From positions 39,998,399 to 40,062,398 of the forward strand of contig NC_059084.1 in the NCBI RefSeq assembly GCF_020497125.1: a stretch of 64,000 nucleotides of DNA, in the 5' to 3' direction. The position numbers and the translations under genes are program-made. Shown here piece by piece: positions 45,630 to 55,744 of this stretch (position 1 is its first letter; the number at the start of each line of letters is the position of its first letter). This DNA comes from Mauremys mutica (taxonomy: Eukaryota; Chordata; Testudines; Geoemydidae). The notes beneath the pieces are model-generated. The model ran no database searches. It had not been told where the DNA came from and was given only the letters and a program-made list of their open reading frames with translations.

Positions 45630-46353
45630 TGTGATAGACCCAGGGCAGTTGGGTACAGCAGAATAGCAGAAGGCAGATATACTGGCCACTGGATTAACAA
45701 TTTTCTGTTCCCTGACTGACCAGAGCAGGGGCTGCTCCAGGCTAATGAGAACACCTGACTCTAATTAAGCTGTAAAGAGTCAGGTGAGGCCATTCAGTTA
45801 ATGTGACCACCTGACTCTAATTAAGGCCCTGCTGATACTATACAAAGGGCTCACTCTAATCAGGCAGGGGGAGCTGGGGAGCCAGAGGAGAGATAGTGCG
45901 GCTGAAGGGCTGGTTACTGAAGACACCCTAAAACATCGTTAAAGGAGCCCTTAGGTAAGGGTGAAGAAGAGAGAAGTGGGAGAGCTGTGGGGAAGTGGCC
46001 CAGGGAAATGTAGCAACTCTGGCAGTGAAAGGTTGGCTGCCAACAGCTGCTACCATTAGGGTCCCTCCGCTGGAACCCGGAGTAGAGGGCGGGCCCGGGT
46101 TCCCCCCACCCACCACTACAGGAACAGCTCCTGGGAGGGGAAGTCAGGTCCCTGTCAGGACAGGAGGCTGAACAGAGACTGTGGGAGTTCTCTCACCAAC
46201 CTCCTTGCAGGCCTATGATGAAAAGGGCTCAGTAGACTGTAACCCTGGCCCTAGAGAGAGAAGGGCTACGTGGAGGGTCACAGTGAGCCACTGAGGCAGC
46301 ATAAACTGCCTAAAGTGCAGTATCCACAGGAGCAAGGTCAGAGCTCTGCCACA
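45617..46353 (+). repeat. Gypsy polypurine tract and 3' LTR
   Basis: A G-rich tract (GGGGGAGGGA, 45617-45627) marks the plus-strand primer. The LTR runs from TGTGATAGACC (45630) to GCTCTGCCACA (46353), 724 bp, with TG...CA ends. A TACAAAG/TATAC stretch near 45838 may be the TATA box. Two ACCTGACTCTAATTAAG-type repeats (about 45755, 45811) lie in its left part. Confidence 0.8.
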
Positions 46354-46655
46354 AGTATAAAATGTGTTCTTTTTAATTCAGCTATGCAGATTGAAGCTAA
46401 TTTTAAATAATGCTCATGTAAAAATAGATTGAAAAATAACACTCAAAAGTAAATCATTCAGCTTTGATCTTTAGTAAACCTTGTGTTATCAGTGTAACTT
46501 TTCATGTTACAATGCACACTGCAAATATGTAAAAATAGCTACTAATAATTACATTTGAATTTTTATCAGTGAATACAATTTCAGCCATAGTTCATAAGCA
46601 GCTAAAAAAAGTTATGTCATGTATTTTAAAAAAAATGATTTTCAGAAGTGTAAGC
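46354..46655. other. Intergenic, no gene seen
   Basis: A/T-rich gap between the Gypsy LTR and the start of recognisable Penelope sequence. Nothing supported. Confidence 0.4.
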
Positions 46656-47048
46656 ATTATCAAGTATCCCTGATGAGACCATGCCACACCTGGTGGCTGA
46701 GCTTTGTGACTTTGTCCTCACATACAACCATTTCAGATTTGGAGACAACTTATACCTTCAAGTCAGCGGCACTGCTATGGGTACTCACATGGCCCCACAG
46801 TATGCCAGTATTTTTATGGCTGACTTAGAACAATGCTTCCTCAGCTCTCGTCCCCTAGCGCCCCTCTTCTACTTGCACTACATTGATGAAATCTTCATCA
46901 TATGGACCCCTGGGAAGGAGGCCCTTGAAGAATTCCACCTGGTTTTCAACAATTTCCACTCCACCATCAACCTCAGCCTGGACCAGTCCACACAAGAGAT
47001 TCACTTCCTGGACACTACAGTGAAAATCAGTGATGGTCACATAAACAC
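46656..47048 (+). mobile_element. Penelope-like element, left part (RT fragment)
   Basis: The frame from 46681 gives the middle of a Penelope reverse transcriptase: FGDNLYLQVSGTAMGTHMAPQYASIFMADLE, then HYIDEIFIIW, where the usual YIDD catalytic box reads YIDE. It stops at 47048, where the ERV structure begins. Bases 46741-47048 are repeated at 53829-54136. The element's own 5' part is missing. Confidence 0.88.
46741..47048 (+). repeat. 308-bp direct repeat flanking the ERV, left copy
   Basis: Runs from GGAGACAACTTATACC to GGTCACATAAACAC. The right copy is 53829-54136. I find no difference between the two in reading base by base. Only the right copy continues into the rest of the Penelope element, and only the left copy is joined to its upstream part. 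Confidence 0.93.
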
Positions 47049-47071
47049 TGGACCTCAGCCAAAGGGGGGAG

Positions 47072-47502
47072 TGTGGAAGCAAGGAAAGAATTAATAAGGA
47101 TTTGAAAGGGATTTTAATGCATGTTAGTCACTTAGCAAGAGTCAGGCCATACTGTGACCCTTATGACGTGAGATTTGTAGAAGCAAGATAATGTAAGACA
47201 GAGTGAACTGTGTGAAAGTATTACGACCTTGCAATGTGCAGTCTTGCTTTTTCTAGTAAGATAGCAGAAAAGCTTATGTATAAACAAAATGTATTTGTTG
47301 CTTTTTACTGTCTCCATGATTGTCTAAGCTTGTCTGTAACGAAGGTATAAAGGCTTGATGTAATTGTTTACCAGTTGAGAGACCTGTCCAGGACCCTGTG
47401 TCCTATGGCACTCTCTCCCTCCATGGTAATTACTGGAGAAATAATAAAGTATTTAATTTTGCTGCACCCAAACAAAAAGCGAGAACTAAGTTTTCTTCGA
47501 CA
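47072..47502 (+). repeat. ERV left LTR
   Basis: Starts TGTGGAAGCAAGG and ends CTTCGACA. TATAAA at 47346-47351 is the likely promoter box and AATAAA at 47443-47448 the poly(A) signal. The bases just before it (AAAGGGGGGAG) are a polypurine tract, which normally precedes the right LTR only. Confidence 0.93.
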
Positions 47503-47505
47503 ATT

Positions 47506-47523
47506 TGGGGGCTCGTCCGGGAT
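47506..47523 (+). promoter_or_regulatory. Primer binding site, tRNA-Pro type
   Basis: TGGGGGCTCGTCCGGGAT, three bases after the LTR, is the 18-base complement of the 3' end of tRNA-Pro as used by murine-leukaemia-type gammaretroviruses. This places the element in class I ERVs. Confidence 0.92.
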
Positions 47524-47782
47524 GGCAACGCCCACGGACCCACAGACGGCTACTACAGATCATTCCCCTTCGAACCCCATGGCGCCACATGAGAGGTATG
47601 AGACCTTTTGAAATCTCTATTGGGGTATCGGAGGAGGACTGTCCCTGAGGACGTCTGTCTCTCTGTTGGGCTCACGCCATCTGAACTTATTGACTGTGCA
47701 GCAGGATCAGATGCAAAGTGGTATTGGGGAGAGGCCCCAATAAGGTTAGTTTATAGCAGTACTGGGAACTGCTGAGTTGGCC

Positions 47783-48085
47783 AAGGTAATGCATAAGGTA
47801 ATGCATAAGGTAATGCATAGGTAAATGCACCGGTGCTGAGGGGTTTTTACCGCCTCAAGAGGGGTTGTCATACCGCCTCATGGTATTGGTCCGGACCAGG
47901 TAAAGATGCATCGTGGTTAAAAAAAAAAAAAGAAAGAAAAAAATTTTAAAAAGAGATAAAAAGGTTAAAAAAGGGTTAAAAAAAAGGAAAAGGAAGGAAA
48001 AGAGGCCTTGGTGTGTGTGTGTGTATACCAGTGTGAGTGGCTGTTACCGGGCTAGCCCGGTAACTAGTGGATCTTTAGGAGATCC
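47783..48085 (+). promoter_or_regulatory. ERV leader: tandem 12-mers, A-rich tract, palindromes
   Basis: Three tandem AAGGTAATGCAT units (47783-47818) and a near copy; an A-rich tract at 47918-48003; a perfect 22-bp palindrome at 48043-48064 (centre CCGGGCTAGCCCGG); and a GGATCT/AGATCC hairpin at 48069-48085. The region lies between primer site and gag, where gammaretroviruses keep dimerisation and packaging signals. That role is inferred from position and symmetry. Confidence 0.55.
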
Positions 48086-48204
48086 GACCCACGGTGGGCT
48101 GACTCAGCCTGGCATAGTCCGGCGAGGAAGCTACCAGGGTCTAGGAGTGTGTGAACCCATCTTCCCTCCCCTTTCCTTGTGAGTCTCTCCTGTGTGCGTG
48201 GAAA

Positions 48205-48435
48205 ATGGGTAAGGGAGTGTCTAAATATTCCACCTTACCCCCTAAGGGTACCCCAGCATATTACATGTACGTACATTATGGTCCTAAAACCTGCAGGTAT
48301 TTAAATGATTGGAATCTGTACACGCGTGAAAATTCATTTAACCAATGCCCATTAGAAGGCGCCTTCAATCTAGATAAGATCATATATCTAAGAGGAGCTT
48401 TTAATCACCAAAGAAAGGCCTCTGACACGGTGTGA
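48205..48435 (+). pseudogene. ERV gag remnant
   Basis: The frame starts MGKGVSKY at 48205, with a Gly at position 2 as in myristoylated Gag matrix proteins, and stops after 76 codons at 48435. The rest of gag is not readable. The start, its position after the leader and the Gly2 support the call; the sequence itself is divergent. No structural protein can be produced. Confidence 0.6.
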
Positions 48436-50870
48436 GCAATTTGTCTAGGAACGGGTTAATTTGAAATTCGGCTTCACCCAGAGATAGAAGAAGTTGTTTT
48501 GTGTTCAAGGTCGAAAATCAGTGCGGACTATGCTAAGTGCAAAGGAAAACTGCTTTCAGCCCCAGCTGCTTGTGGAAAATAGAGACAGGCAAACCAAAGG
48601 CAGTGCGAGTTACAGAATTGGAATTATATTTGCAAAGCTTAACTTCCCAGTGAGACATGTGTGAGTATTAAAGTGGTTTAGGGCTTGGGGCATTCATGTT
48701 TTTCCTGTGTGAGGTGGGAGCATTCCCAATACTCTCCATTGTTGTTTTATTATTTTTAATGAAGCTTTAAAATTTGATTATATGCTCTGTCAGTCTGATC
48801 ACCTGACATGAGGGATAAATTAGTACCAGGAATTTGTCACAGTTTGGTGAGCACTTAATAATGGGGGGGGGGGGGGCCTGCAGAATTTACACCATCTATC
48901 TGTTTTACCCTTGTTATTTTGTGTTTGCTTTGTTTGGTATTGTTGGTGTTATATGATAAGGATTGGATGATTAAAGGTGAGCTCTAATAGATTAAGGAAA
49001 CACTATTTGGTTTTGGTGCACTATTTAGCTTTGGCTCTGTTTTGTTTAACCGGTTACTGTTGTTTTTTCTGCTCTGTTCATTTGGGCGTTAGGTGTGTGA
49101 GCGGAACTGAACTTCTCGTTCGTAATTCCTCAGGGTGGAAGCCATGTGTGCGATGAAGCTCTGAGGTTGTCCTGAGATTTTACAGTCCCGCCCCCCCCTG
49201 TAACGGACAATGTAATAGAAGTAGGAAAAATCTGGCTTAGACTGTAATTTTCTTTGCTCTCTGTGTAATTTTCTTTTCTGTTTAAGTGTCAGCAGACAAA
49301 TGGGTGGGTCTCTGGGTAGACCCCCGAAGGGGTTTGGATTATGTGTTAAGTGAATGGCCATGTATTTTTGCCCAGGTGGCAAGCCTTACTAGGGAGGACT
49401 CAGGTAGTCTTGTGAGTAGAAATGTTTTGGGGACAAGACCAGAAGGGTGAGGGCTAGTTGTGAAGCCCACCCTCCTAGCTAAACTGGTAGTGCCTAGGAT
49501 AGGGACGATTCAGCGAGAAAAGCAGGATCGGGCCCAAGCGGGCAGGCAACGGACAGGGAGGGAATACAGGTTGGAAACTTTTGAATTTCAAATACTCAGA
49601 AGTATATTTGGAATGGTGATTTGCATTGGTAAAGTGGCTGTTGGAAGGGAAAAGCAAGTGATTTTTTAAGAGAATAGTTTTTTGGTGTCTTTGAAATGTT
49701 TGTAAATAAATTCAGGCAAATAAATGTATTAGATTGTAATAATTTGGCTGTGACCAATTTTGTTAAATCAGTTGAAGACTGTATACAGTGCTATGTAATG
49801 AAAATTTTATTAGGCTCTACAGGCACTATAAGTGGTGATGTTTTCTTTCAGTGTTTAAAAGCAGGAGTTAAAAATAAAAAAGCAAGCCGGAAAGCATCTG
49901 TGTTAATGCAAATTAACTAACTGATAAGGTAGAGGCCGCTGAACCAGGGCTGTCTAAGAAACACATACAAGAAAATATGGGGTAATTCCTCTGTTTTGCC
50001 TAGAATCAACGAGAGTATTTGTATTTTAAGTATTTAACTGCCCGGAAGGGGTGGACCTCTGTTTTTGTCTTTCAGATAATCAAAGAAAACTAATGCCAGC
50101 TGCACAACATTCAACGTACCTTGATTTACTGGCACAGTAAAAAATTATGTTTTGTGTTCTATGTTCTGTCTTGTCATGTTTGTCTAGTGGCCAGAATTGT
50201 TGTGTTTCATATTTTCATGAGATGGTCTGATTTGAAATCAAGCGGAAGTGTTGGATTGAAATGCAGATACTTGTTTTGTTCAACTTAGAATACAAAGTGT
50301 TTGGTTACATCAGAAAAATGTGATATACTAAAGTCTAGTACATTTTCTTCAGTAAGAGAAAGAAACTACATTGGCCAAATCTTTTAATTGAGAATTGTTG
50401 TTAAAATCATACTGACAGTCTTTGGAAGCAAGGACATGGAAAGTTAACCCACTCCCCATATTGTACAAGGGATCCTTCTGGCTACCTCAGACTTGTAGCC
50501 AGAGGGCTGGGGATGGTGGATAGCTATTGGACTAGAAGTTATATTAAGTGGACTTCTCAAAGTGGGTGTGCTTGTCCTGGCTTGTCCTTCCAAAGTTCTG
50601 TAATAAGGTTATTTTAGTGAAAGGGTATATGTGGCATACATTGAATGATAATACTTCTGTACTGTATAACATTACTCTTTATGTGTTCATGGTATGAAAA
50701 AGGTGTATAATTGAAGAGTAAAAGTTTCCTTTGTAGGTTAAATGGAAAAAACAACCAGAGAATGGCTAACATGCGCTGGCCCCAGTCAAGGACACCGCTT
50801 GGCTGCCTACCAAGGGAAGGGGGGGGGAATGGTTGCTGCAGTTACACGAGATTGGTGTGCAGCGGCCAGC
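48436..50870 (+). other. ERV interior without readable genes
   Basis: This is where the rest of gag, protease and reverse transcriptase would be expected. I find no reverse transcriptase or protease motif in any frame, and the longest ORFs are under 100 codons. The sequence is T- and G-rich and may be largely replaced or heavily decayed. A 14-base G run lies near 48865-48878. Confidence 0.5.
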
Positions 50871-50879
50871 CCCCTCTCC

Positions 50880-51650
50880 TCCTTGGGGACCTTTTGTAAA
50901 TATTCGGATTGATTTTATTTAAATGTCTAAGTGTTGTGGTTATGAATATGTATTAGTTTTAGTTGATGTATTTACCACTTGGGTTGAAGCTTTTCCCTGC
51001 AGGACAGTAGATGTCTTTGCTTACAGATTTTGTACCACGTTTTGGCATCCCTGTGACTATCAACAGTGATCATGGAACTCACTTTACTGGACAGATTGTG
51101 AAGGAGTTATGTGCAGTTTTGCAGATCCAACGCAACCTTCACTGCCCTCATCATCCACAATCTGCTGGGACAGTGGAACGCCAGAACGGGACTTAAAGAA
51201 ATAAACTGGCCAAGATTTGTGCTGAGACACACTTAAAGTGGCCAGATGCCCTTCCTTTGGGCACTGATGTGTATGAGAGCCATTCCCAATCGATAGACTG
51301 GACTCGGCCCTCATGGAATTTTGACAAGACACCCAATGCGACTACCAACTGCATCCCCACTAACCCCAGCTCAGATGGCCATTCATTTGCTGGATAACAT
51401 AATGCTTAAGTATTGTTAGGCACTAATGAAATGTGTTAAGTCTTTTTATACACAGGTGAAGGAAGCACTACCGAAGGATCCTGTGCAACCTTGCCACTCG
51501 TTGGGACCAGGAGCCTGGGTCTACATAAAGATCCATCAACGAAGGACTGCCTTGGCTCCACGCTGGAAAGGCCCTTTCCAAGTCCTGCTGACTACCAACA
51601 CCGTTGTGCAGTGCCACAGACTGACTGCTTGGACCCAGGATTCTCACTGA
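50880..51650 (+). pseudogene. ERV integrase remnant
   Basis: Pieces of a retroviral integrase are readable: an IDF block with Asp at about 50911, YEYVLVLVDVFTTWVEAFP (50942-51000), INSDHGTHFTG with the second Asp at 51068, TVERQNG with Glu at 51176, and a C-terminal ALAPRWKGPFQVLL stretch (51546-51590) typical of gammaretroviral integrases. A TAA lies within the first block, a TAA follows ERQNGT, and frameshifts separate the pieces. The enzyme would insert viral DNA into the host. This copy is dead. Confidence 0.8.
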
Positions 51651-53385
51651 AAAAAAGACCCCTCCGCATCGGGAGAATTTTCCTACTGATGATTACCCTA
51701 TTCTACAAAGAATTACCCTATTCTTTCTTCTAGTTCCACTGTGCTTCTGGACAGCAGGAAAAAGGGCAAGGTGCCAAACTGGCAACCTCTCCCTTGTCCA
51801 CTGACAGACCAACTGTGCCTTTAGACTTTTCTAGAAAAAGCAAAGCCATTACAGGGTGATATGTGCTGGAAACCTCTCCCCTGTAGGATGCTAAACCACA
51901 ATTGTTTTGGGAAAGAAGAAGAAACACTCACTCCACTGACATTGCCAAAGTCCAGGAATTCCTGACTAAAAGGATATTGAGAACTGACCCTGGTGAAGAA
52001 ACAAAGAATTGTACACTGGCAAGGAAGAAATTTATGGGACCCATGATTGGGAATGTGGTATTAATTGGATTTTGGGGTTTAATCTACAGGCTGTGCCCTG
52101 TGTTTTGGATAAATCCTTCAGTATGTATTGCCCTCCCTAATTGGATTTTTAATGACATTGCCCTTATCCAGTTTTCAGATCACTTCTACATACCCAGATT
52201 GCTCGCAAGGGGCTGCCATTAGATTAGCACGACAGAGGGCCTGGGTTATTTCCTCTGGAGAGAAAGAGAATTGAGCAGATCCCTGTGGGCTAGGGCCAAT
52301 ATCTTAAAAGCCAAGAACATGATAAGAAATTGGGCCAACTAGAAAAGGCTACTAGCCTTATTCTTGAAACTCAGCTATCTTAAGTACAGGCTGGAGTTGG
52401 TGAGTTACATGTCATTTCAGCCCTTAGTTCTATGACCCAGAAGTTACTAACAGAGATGGTATTGAATACCACTGAGGCTGGGAAGGTATTGCAGTGGGAT
52501 CTAGACCAGACTTGGCCCACTGCCCTTACAGATGCATCAGGAGTACCATCTGATCTGTGGTCATGGAGACATACTTGGACAGACTGCCCTGTGAAGCGGA
52601 CATACTTGGACACTTTCTGGATGGAAGTGGGGACATTCAGAGTGCTCCTTCCAAGCATATGGACCGGTTAGGGTGGGTGTGGGCTCCCACATACCGAATC
52701 CTGCTGGGTCCATCGGGAGGATGCATGTGGAACTGAATTATTTGCCGAGACATCTGGGAAATTAGACCACCTGGTATACCTACCTGATTTATAGACAGTA
52801 CCCCTAGAATAACACCTGATGGGATATACATATTGATCTTACCACTGCTGCAGGCAATTATATCATTTACTGGCCTGCAGATAGAATGCAGATAGAATGT
52901 TGTAAGTAGCTCTTAGATTTCAGGTATATTTTGATTGGACTAGGGTAGTGCCTGATCGGTTTCAAAAATTTGCTTTCATTGTTACCAAAGGTTCAAAGAA
53001 TCTCTGAATTGCAAGGGCAAATTCACATGCTTTAGAATATATATTAAGCTGAAAAGAATGCCTTTCATACAGCTTATAGAGTGTTTACTTTATGTACTAG
53101 GTATGATGTTTTATGCTTTGTGATCAAAATTGTACAACAGCCCCATTATATTATTCCTATGGGAATGTTATTGTTTGTCGTGTTGTTAGTTAGTTTAGGA
53201 TTATGTTATTGTTGTTGTTTTTGAAAAAACATAATTATAGTAATAATACCTTTCATGATCATACTAATCATGCATTGTCATTACATCCCTTGACAACCCC
53301 TCAGGTTGACATATCTGCTGTAGAATCTAAACTCCATGGTTTAATGCGAATTGGGATTTGAAATTGTTTGTTGTACTAGAAGTAC
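51651..53385 (+). pseudogene. Probable ERV env region, decayed
   Basis: By position this is env. No clear surface or fusion motif is readable. A hydrophobic stretch at about 53155-53225 (MLLFVVLLVSLGLCYCCC) could be the remains of a membrane anchor. All frames are broken by stops. The call rests mainly on location between integrase and polypurine tract. Confidence 0.4.
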
Positions 53386-53397
53386 AAAAGGGGGGAG
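53386..53397 (+). promoter_or_regulatory. ERV polypurine tract
   Basis: AAAAGGGGGGAG directly before the right LTR is the plus-strand primer site. Nearly the same tract lies before the left LTR (47061-47071), which is unexpected. Confidence 0.9.
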
Positions 53398-53828
53398 TGT
53401 GGAAGCAAGAAAAGAATTAATAAGGATTTGAAAGGGATTTTAATGCATGTTAGTCAGTTAGCAAGAGTCAGGCCATACTGTGACCCTTATGACGTGAGAT
53501 TTGTAGAAGCAAGATAATGTAAGACAGAGTGAACTGTGTGAAAGTATTACGACCTTGCAATGTGCAGTCTTGCTTTTTCTAGTAAGATAGCAGAAAAGCT
53601 TATGTATAAACAAAATGTATTTGTTGCTTTTTACTGTCTCCATGATTGTCTAAGCTTGTCTGTAAGAAAGGTATAAAGGCTTGATGTAATTGTTTACCAG
53701 TTGAGAGACCTGTCCAGGACCCTGTGTCCTATGGCACTCTCTCCCTCCATGGTAATTACTGGAGAAATATAAAGTATTTAATTTTGCTGCACCCAAACAA
53801 AAAGCGAGAACTAAGTTTTTCTTCGACA
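53398..53828 (+). repeat. ERV right LTR
   Basis: 431 bp, TGTGGAAGCAAG to CTTCGACA. Differences from the left LTR include G to A near base 13, C to G near base 62, CG to GA in the CTGTAACGAAGG stretch, loss of bases in AATAATAAAG (destroying the AATAAA signal), and one extra T near the end. Confidence 0.93.
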
Positions 53829-54136
53829 GGAGACAACTTATACCTTCAAGTCAGCGGCACTGCTATGGGTACTCACATGGCCCCACAGTATGCCAGTATT
53901 TTTATGGCTGACTTAGAACAATGCTTCCTCAGCTCTCGTCCCCTAGCGCCCCTCTTCTACTTGCACTACATTGATGAAATCTTCATCATATGGACCCCTG
54001 GGAAGGAGGCCCTTGAAGAATTCCACCTGGTTTTCAACAATTTCCACTCCACCATCAACCTCAGCCTGGACCAGTCCACACAAGAGATTCACTTCCTGGA
54101 CACTACAGTGAAAATCAGTGATGGTCACATAAACAC
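53829..54136 (+). repeat. 308-bp direct repeat flanking the ERV, right copy
   Basis: Matches 46741-47048 throughout. It begins immediately after the right LTR without any short target duplication of its own. Confidence 0.93.
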
Positions 54137-55213
54137 GACCCTATGCCAGAAACCTACTGACTGCTATACTTACCTACATGCCTCCAGCTTCCATCCTGGA
54201 CACATCACGCGATCCATTGTGTACAGCCAAGCCCTAAGATACAACCAAATTTGTTCCAATCCCTCAGACAGAGACAGACACCTACAAGATTTTTATCAAG
54301 CATTCTTAAACTACAATACCCACCTGGAGAAGTGAGGAAACAGATTGGCAGAGCAAGATGGGTACCCAGATGTCACCTACTACAGGACAGGCCCAACAAG
54401 GAAAATAACAGAACACCACTGGCCATCACATACAGCTTCCAGCTAAAACCTCCCCAGCACATCATCAACGATCTACAACCTATCCTGGAAAATGATCCCT
54501 CATGCTCACAGACCTTGGGAGGCAGGCCAGTCCTCCCTTACAGACAGCCCCTCAACCTGAAGCAAATACTCACCAGCAACTACACACCACACCACAGAAA
54601 CACTAACCCAGGAACCAATCCCTGTAACAAACCTACCGTGTTGCCTACTCTGTCCCCATATCTACTCTAGCGACACCATCAGAGGACCCAATTACATCAG
54701 CCACACTATCAGGGACTCATTCACCTGCACATCTACTAATGTGATATATTGAATCATGTGCCAGCAAAGCCCCTCTGCCATGTACATTGGCCAGACCAGA
54801 CAGTCTCTACATAAAAGAATAAATGGACACAAATTGTACATCAGGAATGGTAACATACAAAAGAGAGTAGGAGAACACTTCAATCTCCCTGGACATTTTA
54901 TAGCAGATTTAAAAGTAGCCATACTTGAACAAAACATCTTCAAAAACAGACTTCAAAGAAAAACTGCAGAGCTACAATTAATTTGCAAACTTAACACCAT
55001 TAATTTCGGCTTGAATATGGACTGGGAGTAGCTGGCTCACTACAAAAGCAATTTTCCCTCTCCTGGTATTGACACCTCCTCTTCAGTTATTGGGAGTGGA
55101 TTACATCCATCCTGATTGATTTGGCCCTGTCAGCACTGGTTATCCACTTGTAAGATAATTCCATTCCCTTCATGTGTCAGTATAATAATGCCTGTGTCTG
55201 TAACTTTCACTCC

Positions 55214-55346
55214 AGGCATCTGAAGAAGTGGGTTTTTTACCAACGAAAGCTAATGCCCAAATAAATCTGTCAGTCATTAATGTGCCACTGGACTACTCAT
55301 TGTTTTTGTGGATACCGTCTAACATGGCTATCCCTCTGATACTTGA
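55214..55346 (+). repeat. Penelope-like 3' tail (reference copy)
   Basis: GCATCTGAAGAAGTGGG ... ACGAAAGCTAATGC ... AATAAATCTGTCAGTC ... GTGCCACTGG ... CTAACATGGCTATCCCTCTGATACTTGA. Because it follows the GIY-YIG frame in the same element, it identifies the free tails at 19876-20101 and 28570-28703 as Penelope-derived. Confidence 0.85.
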
Positions 55347-55744
55347 GGGGGGATAGATGGCAGGGTGAGCTCATGGACCACAGATAGTATTGCAAACTAT
55401 GGCTCAGGGGATTGCAGTTGAGAATATGCAACAGAAAAAATCACCACCGAACAGAGCCTGTGGTCTGTCTTAATAAAAAACACTGAGATCTGAATCAGCA
55501 AGCTGCACTCTGTGCTGGTGCAACTGATACCTGATCTCCATGAACAGCACAGGAGAATCACACATACACACCCATCAACACTAGCACAGTCATCTCCATA
55601 CTGAGAATACACTCTGAAAAGGAAGGTATGAGCCTTCTCCACCTGCAGCTGCTTTTTTTTTGTGGGATAGGATGCTCTCCATATGGAAGTCTCAAACAAG
55701 CCTCCTTGGTGGTTCGAGTCAGGCTGATCTCCATTCAGTACAGC
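55347..55744. other. Intergenic, no gene seen
   Basis: No supported feature between the Penelope tail and the next LTR. Confidence 0.4.

Larger units (their letters stand above)
42654..46353 (+). mobile_element. Gypsy LTR element, 5'-truncated, integrase before RT
   Basis: Domain order along the strand: linker, integrase zinc-binding end, integrase core, chromodomain-like C-terminus, reverse transcriptase, RNase H, polypurine tract, 3' LTR. Having integrase ahead of reverse transcriptase is the order of Gmr1-like elements and not of ordinary Ty3/Gypsy, where it follows. There is no 5' LTR, primer site, gag or protease: homology to duplication copy A stops at about 42653 and pol begins at once. 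Five or six stops and frameshifts show it is dead. No target duplication can be seen because the left end is missing. Confidence 0.85.
47049..53828 (+). mobile_element. Class I ERV (gammaretrovirus-like), defective
   Basis: An old retroviral copy with two 431-bp LTRs, a tRNA-Pro-type primer site, a leader, a gag start, a decayed integrase, a weak env-like region and a polypurine tract. Protease and reverse transcriptase are not recognisable in 48436-50870. The LTRs differ at only about five to six positions, so the insertion is fairly recent while its genes are dead. A further 23 bases with a polypurine tract (47049-47071) lie before the left LTR. The element interrupts a Penelope-like element. 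Confidence 0.88.
53829..55346 (+). mobile_element. Penelope-like element, right part with GIY-YIG and tail
   Basis: Continues the Penelope reverse transcriptase (again YIDE in place of YIDD) through TLCQKPTDCYTYLHASSFHPGH, a late-domain motif of this family. A frameshift comes at about 54310. The C-terminal GIY-YIG endonuclease is readable at 54756-55031 (AMYIGQTRQSLHKRINGHK ... KRVGEHFN), with its GIY part degraded and a TGA in front of it. The enzyme pair would nick and prime at target DNA. The element ends with the tail at 55214-55346. Confidence 0.88.

Noticed and set aside
47913..48182. Lysine-rich ORF in the ERV leader
   Set aside because: It comes from an A-rich tract between primer site and gag. 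No domain, and the frame depends on low-complexity sequence.
48436..50870. Reverse transcriptase or protease of the ERV
   Set aside because: No catalytic motif was found in any frame. I would not assign the region on position alone.
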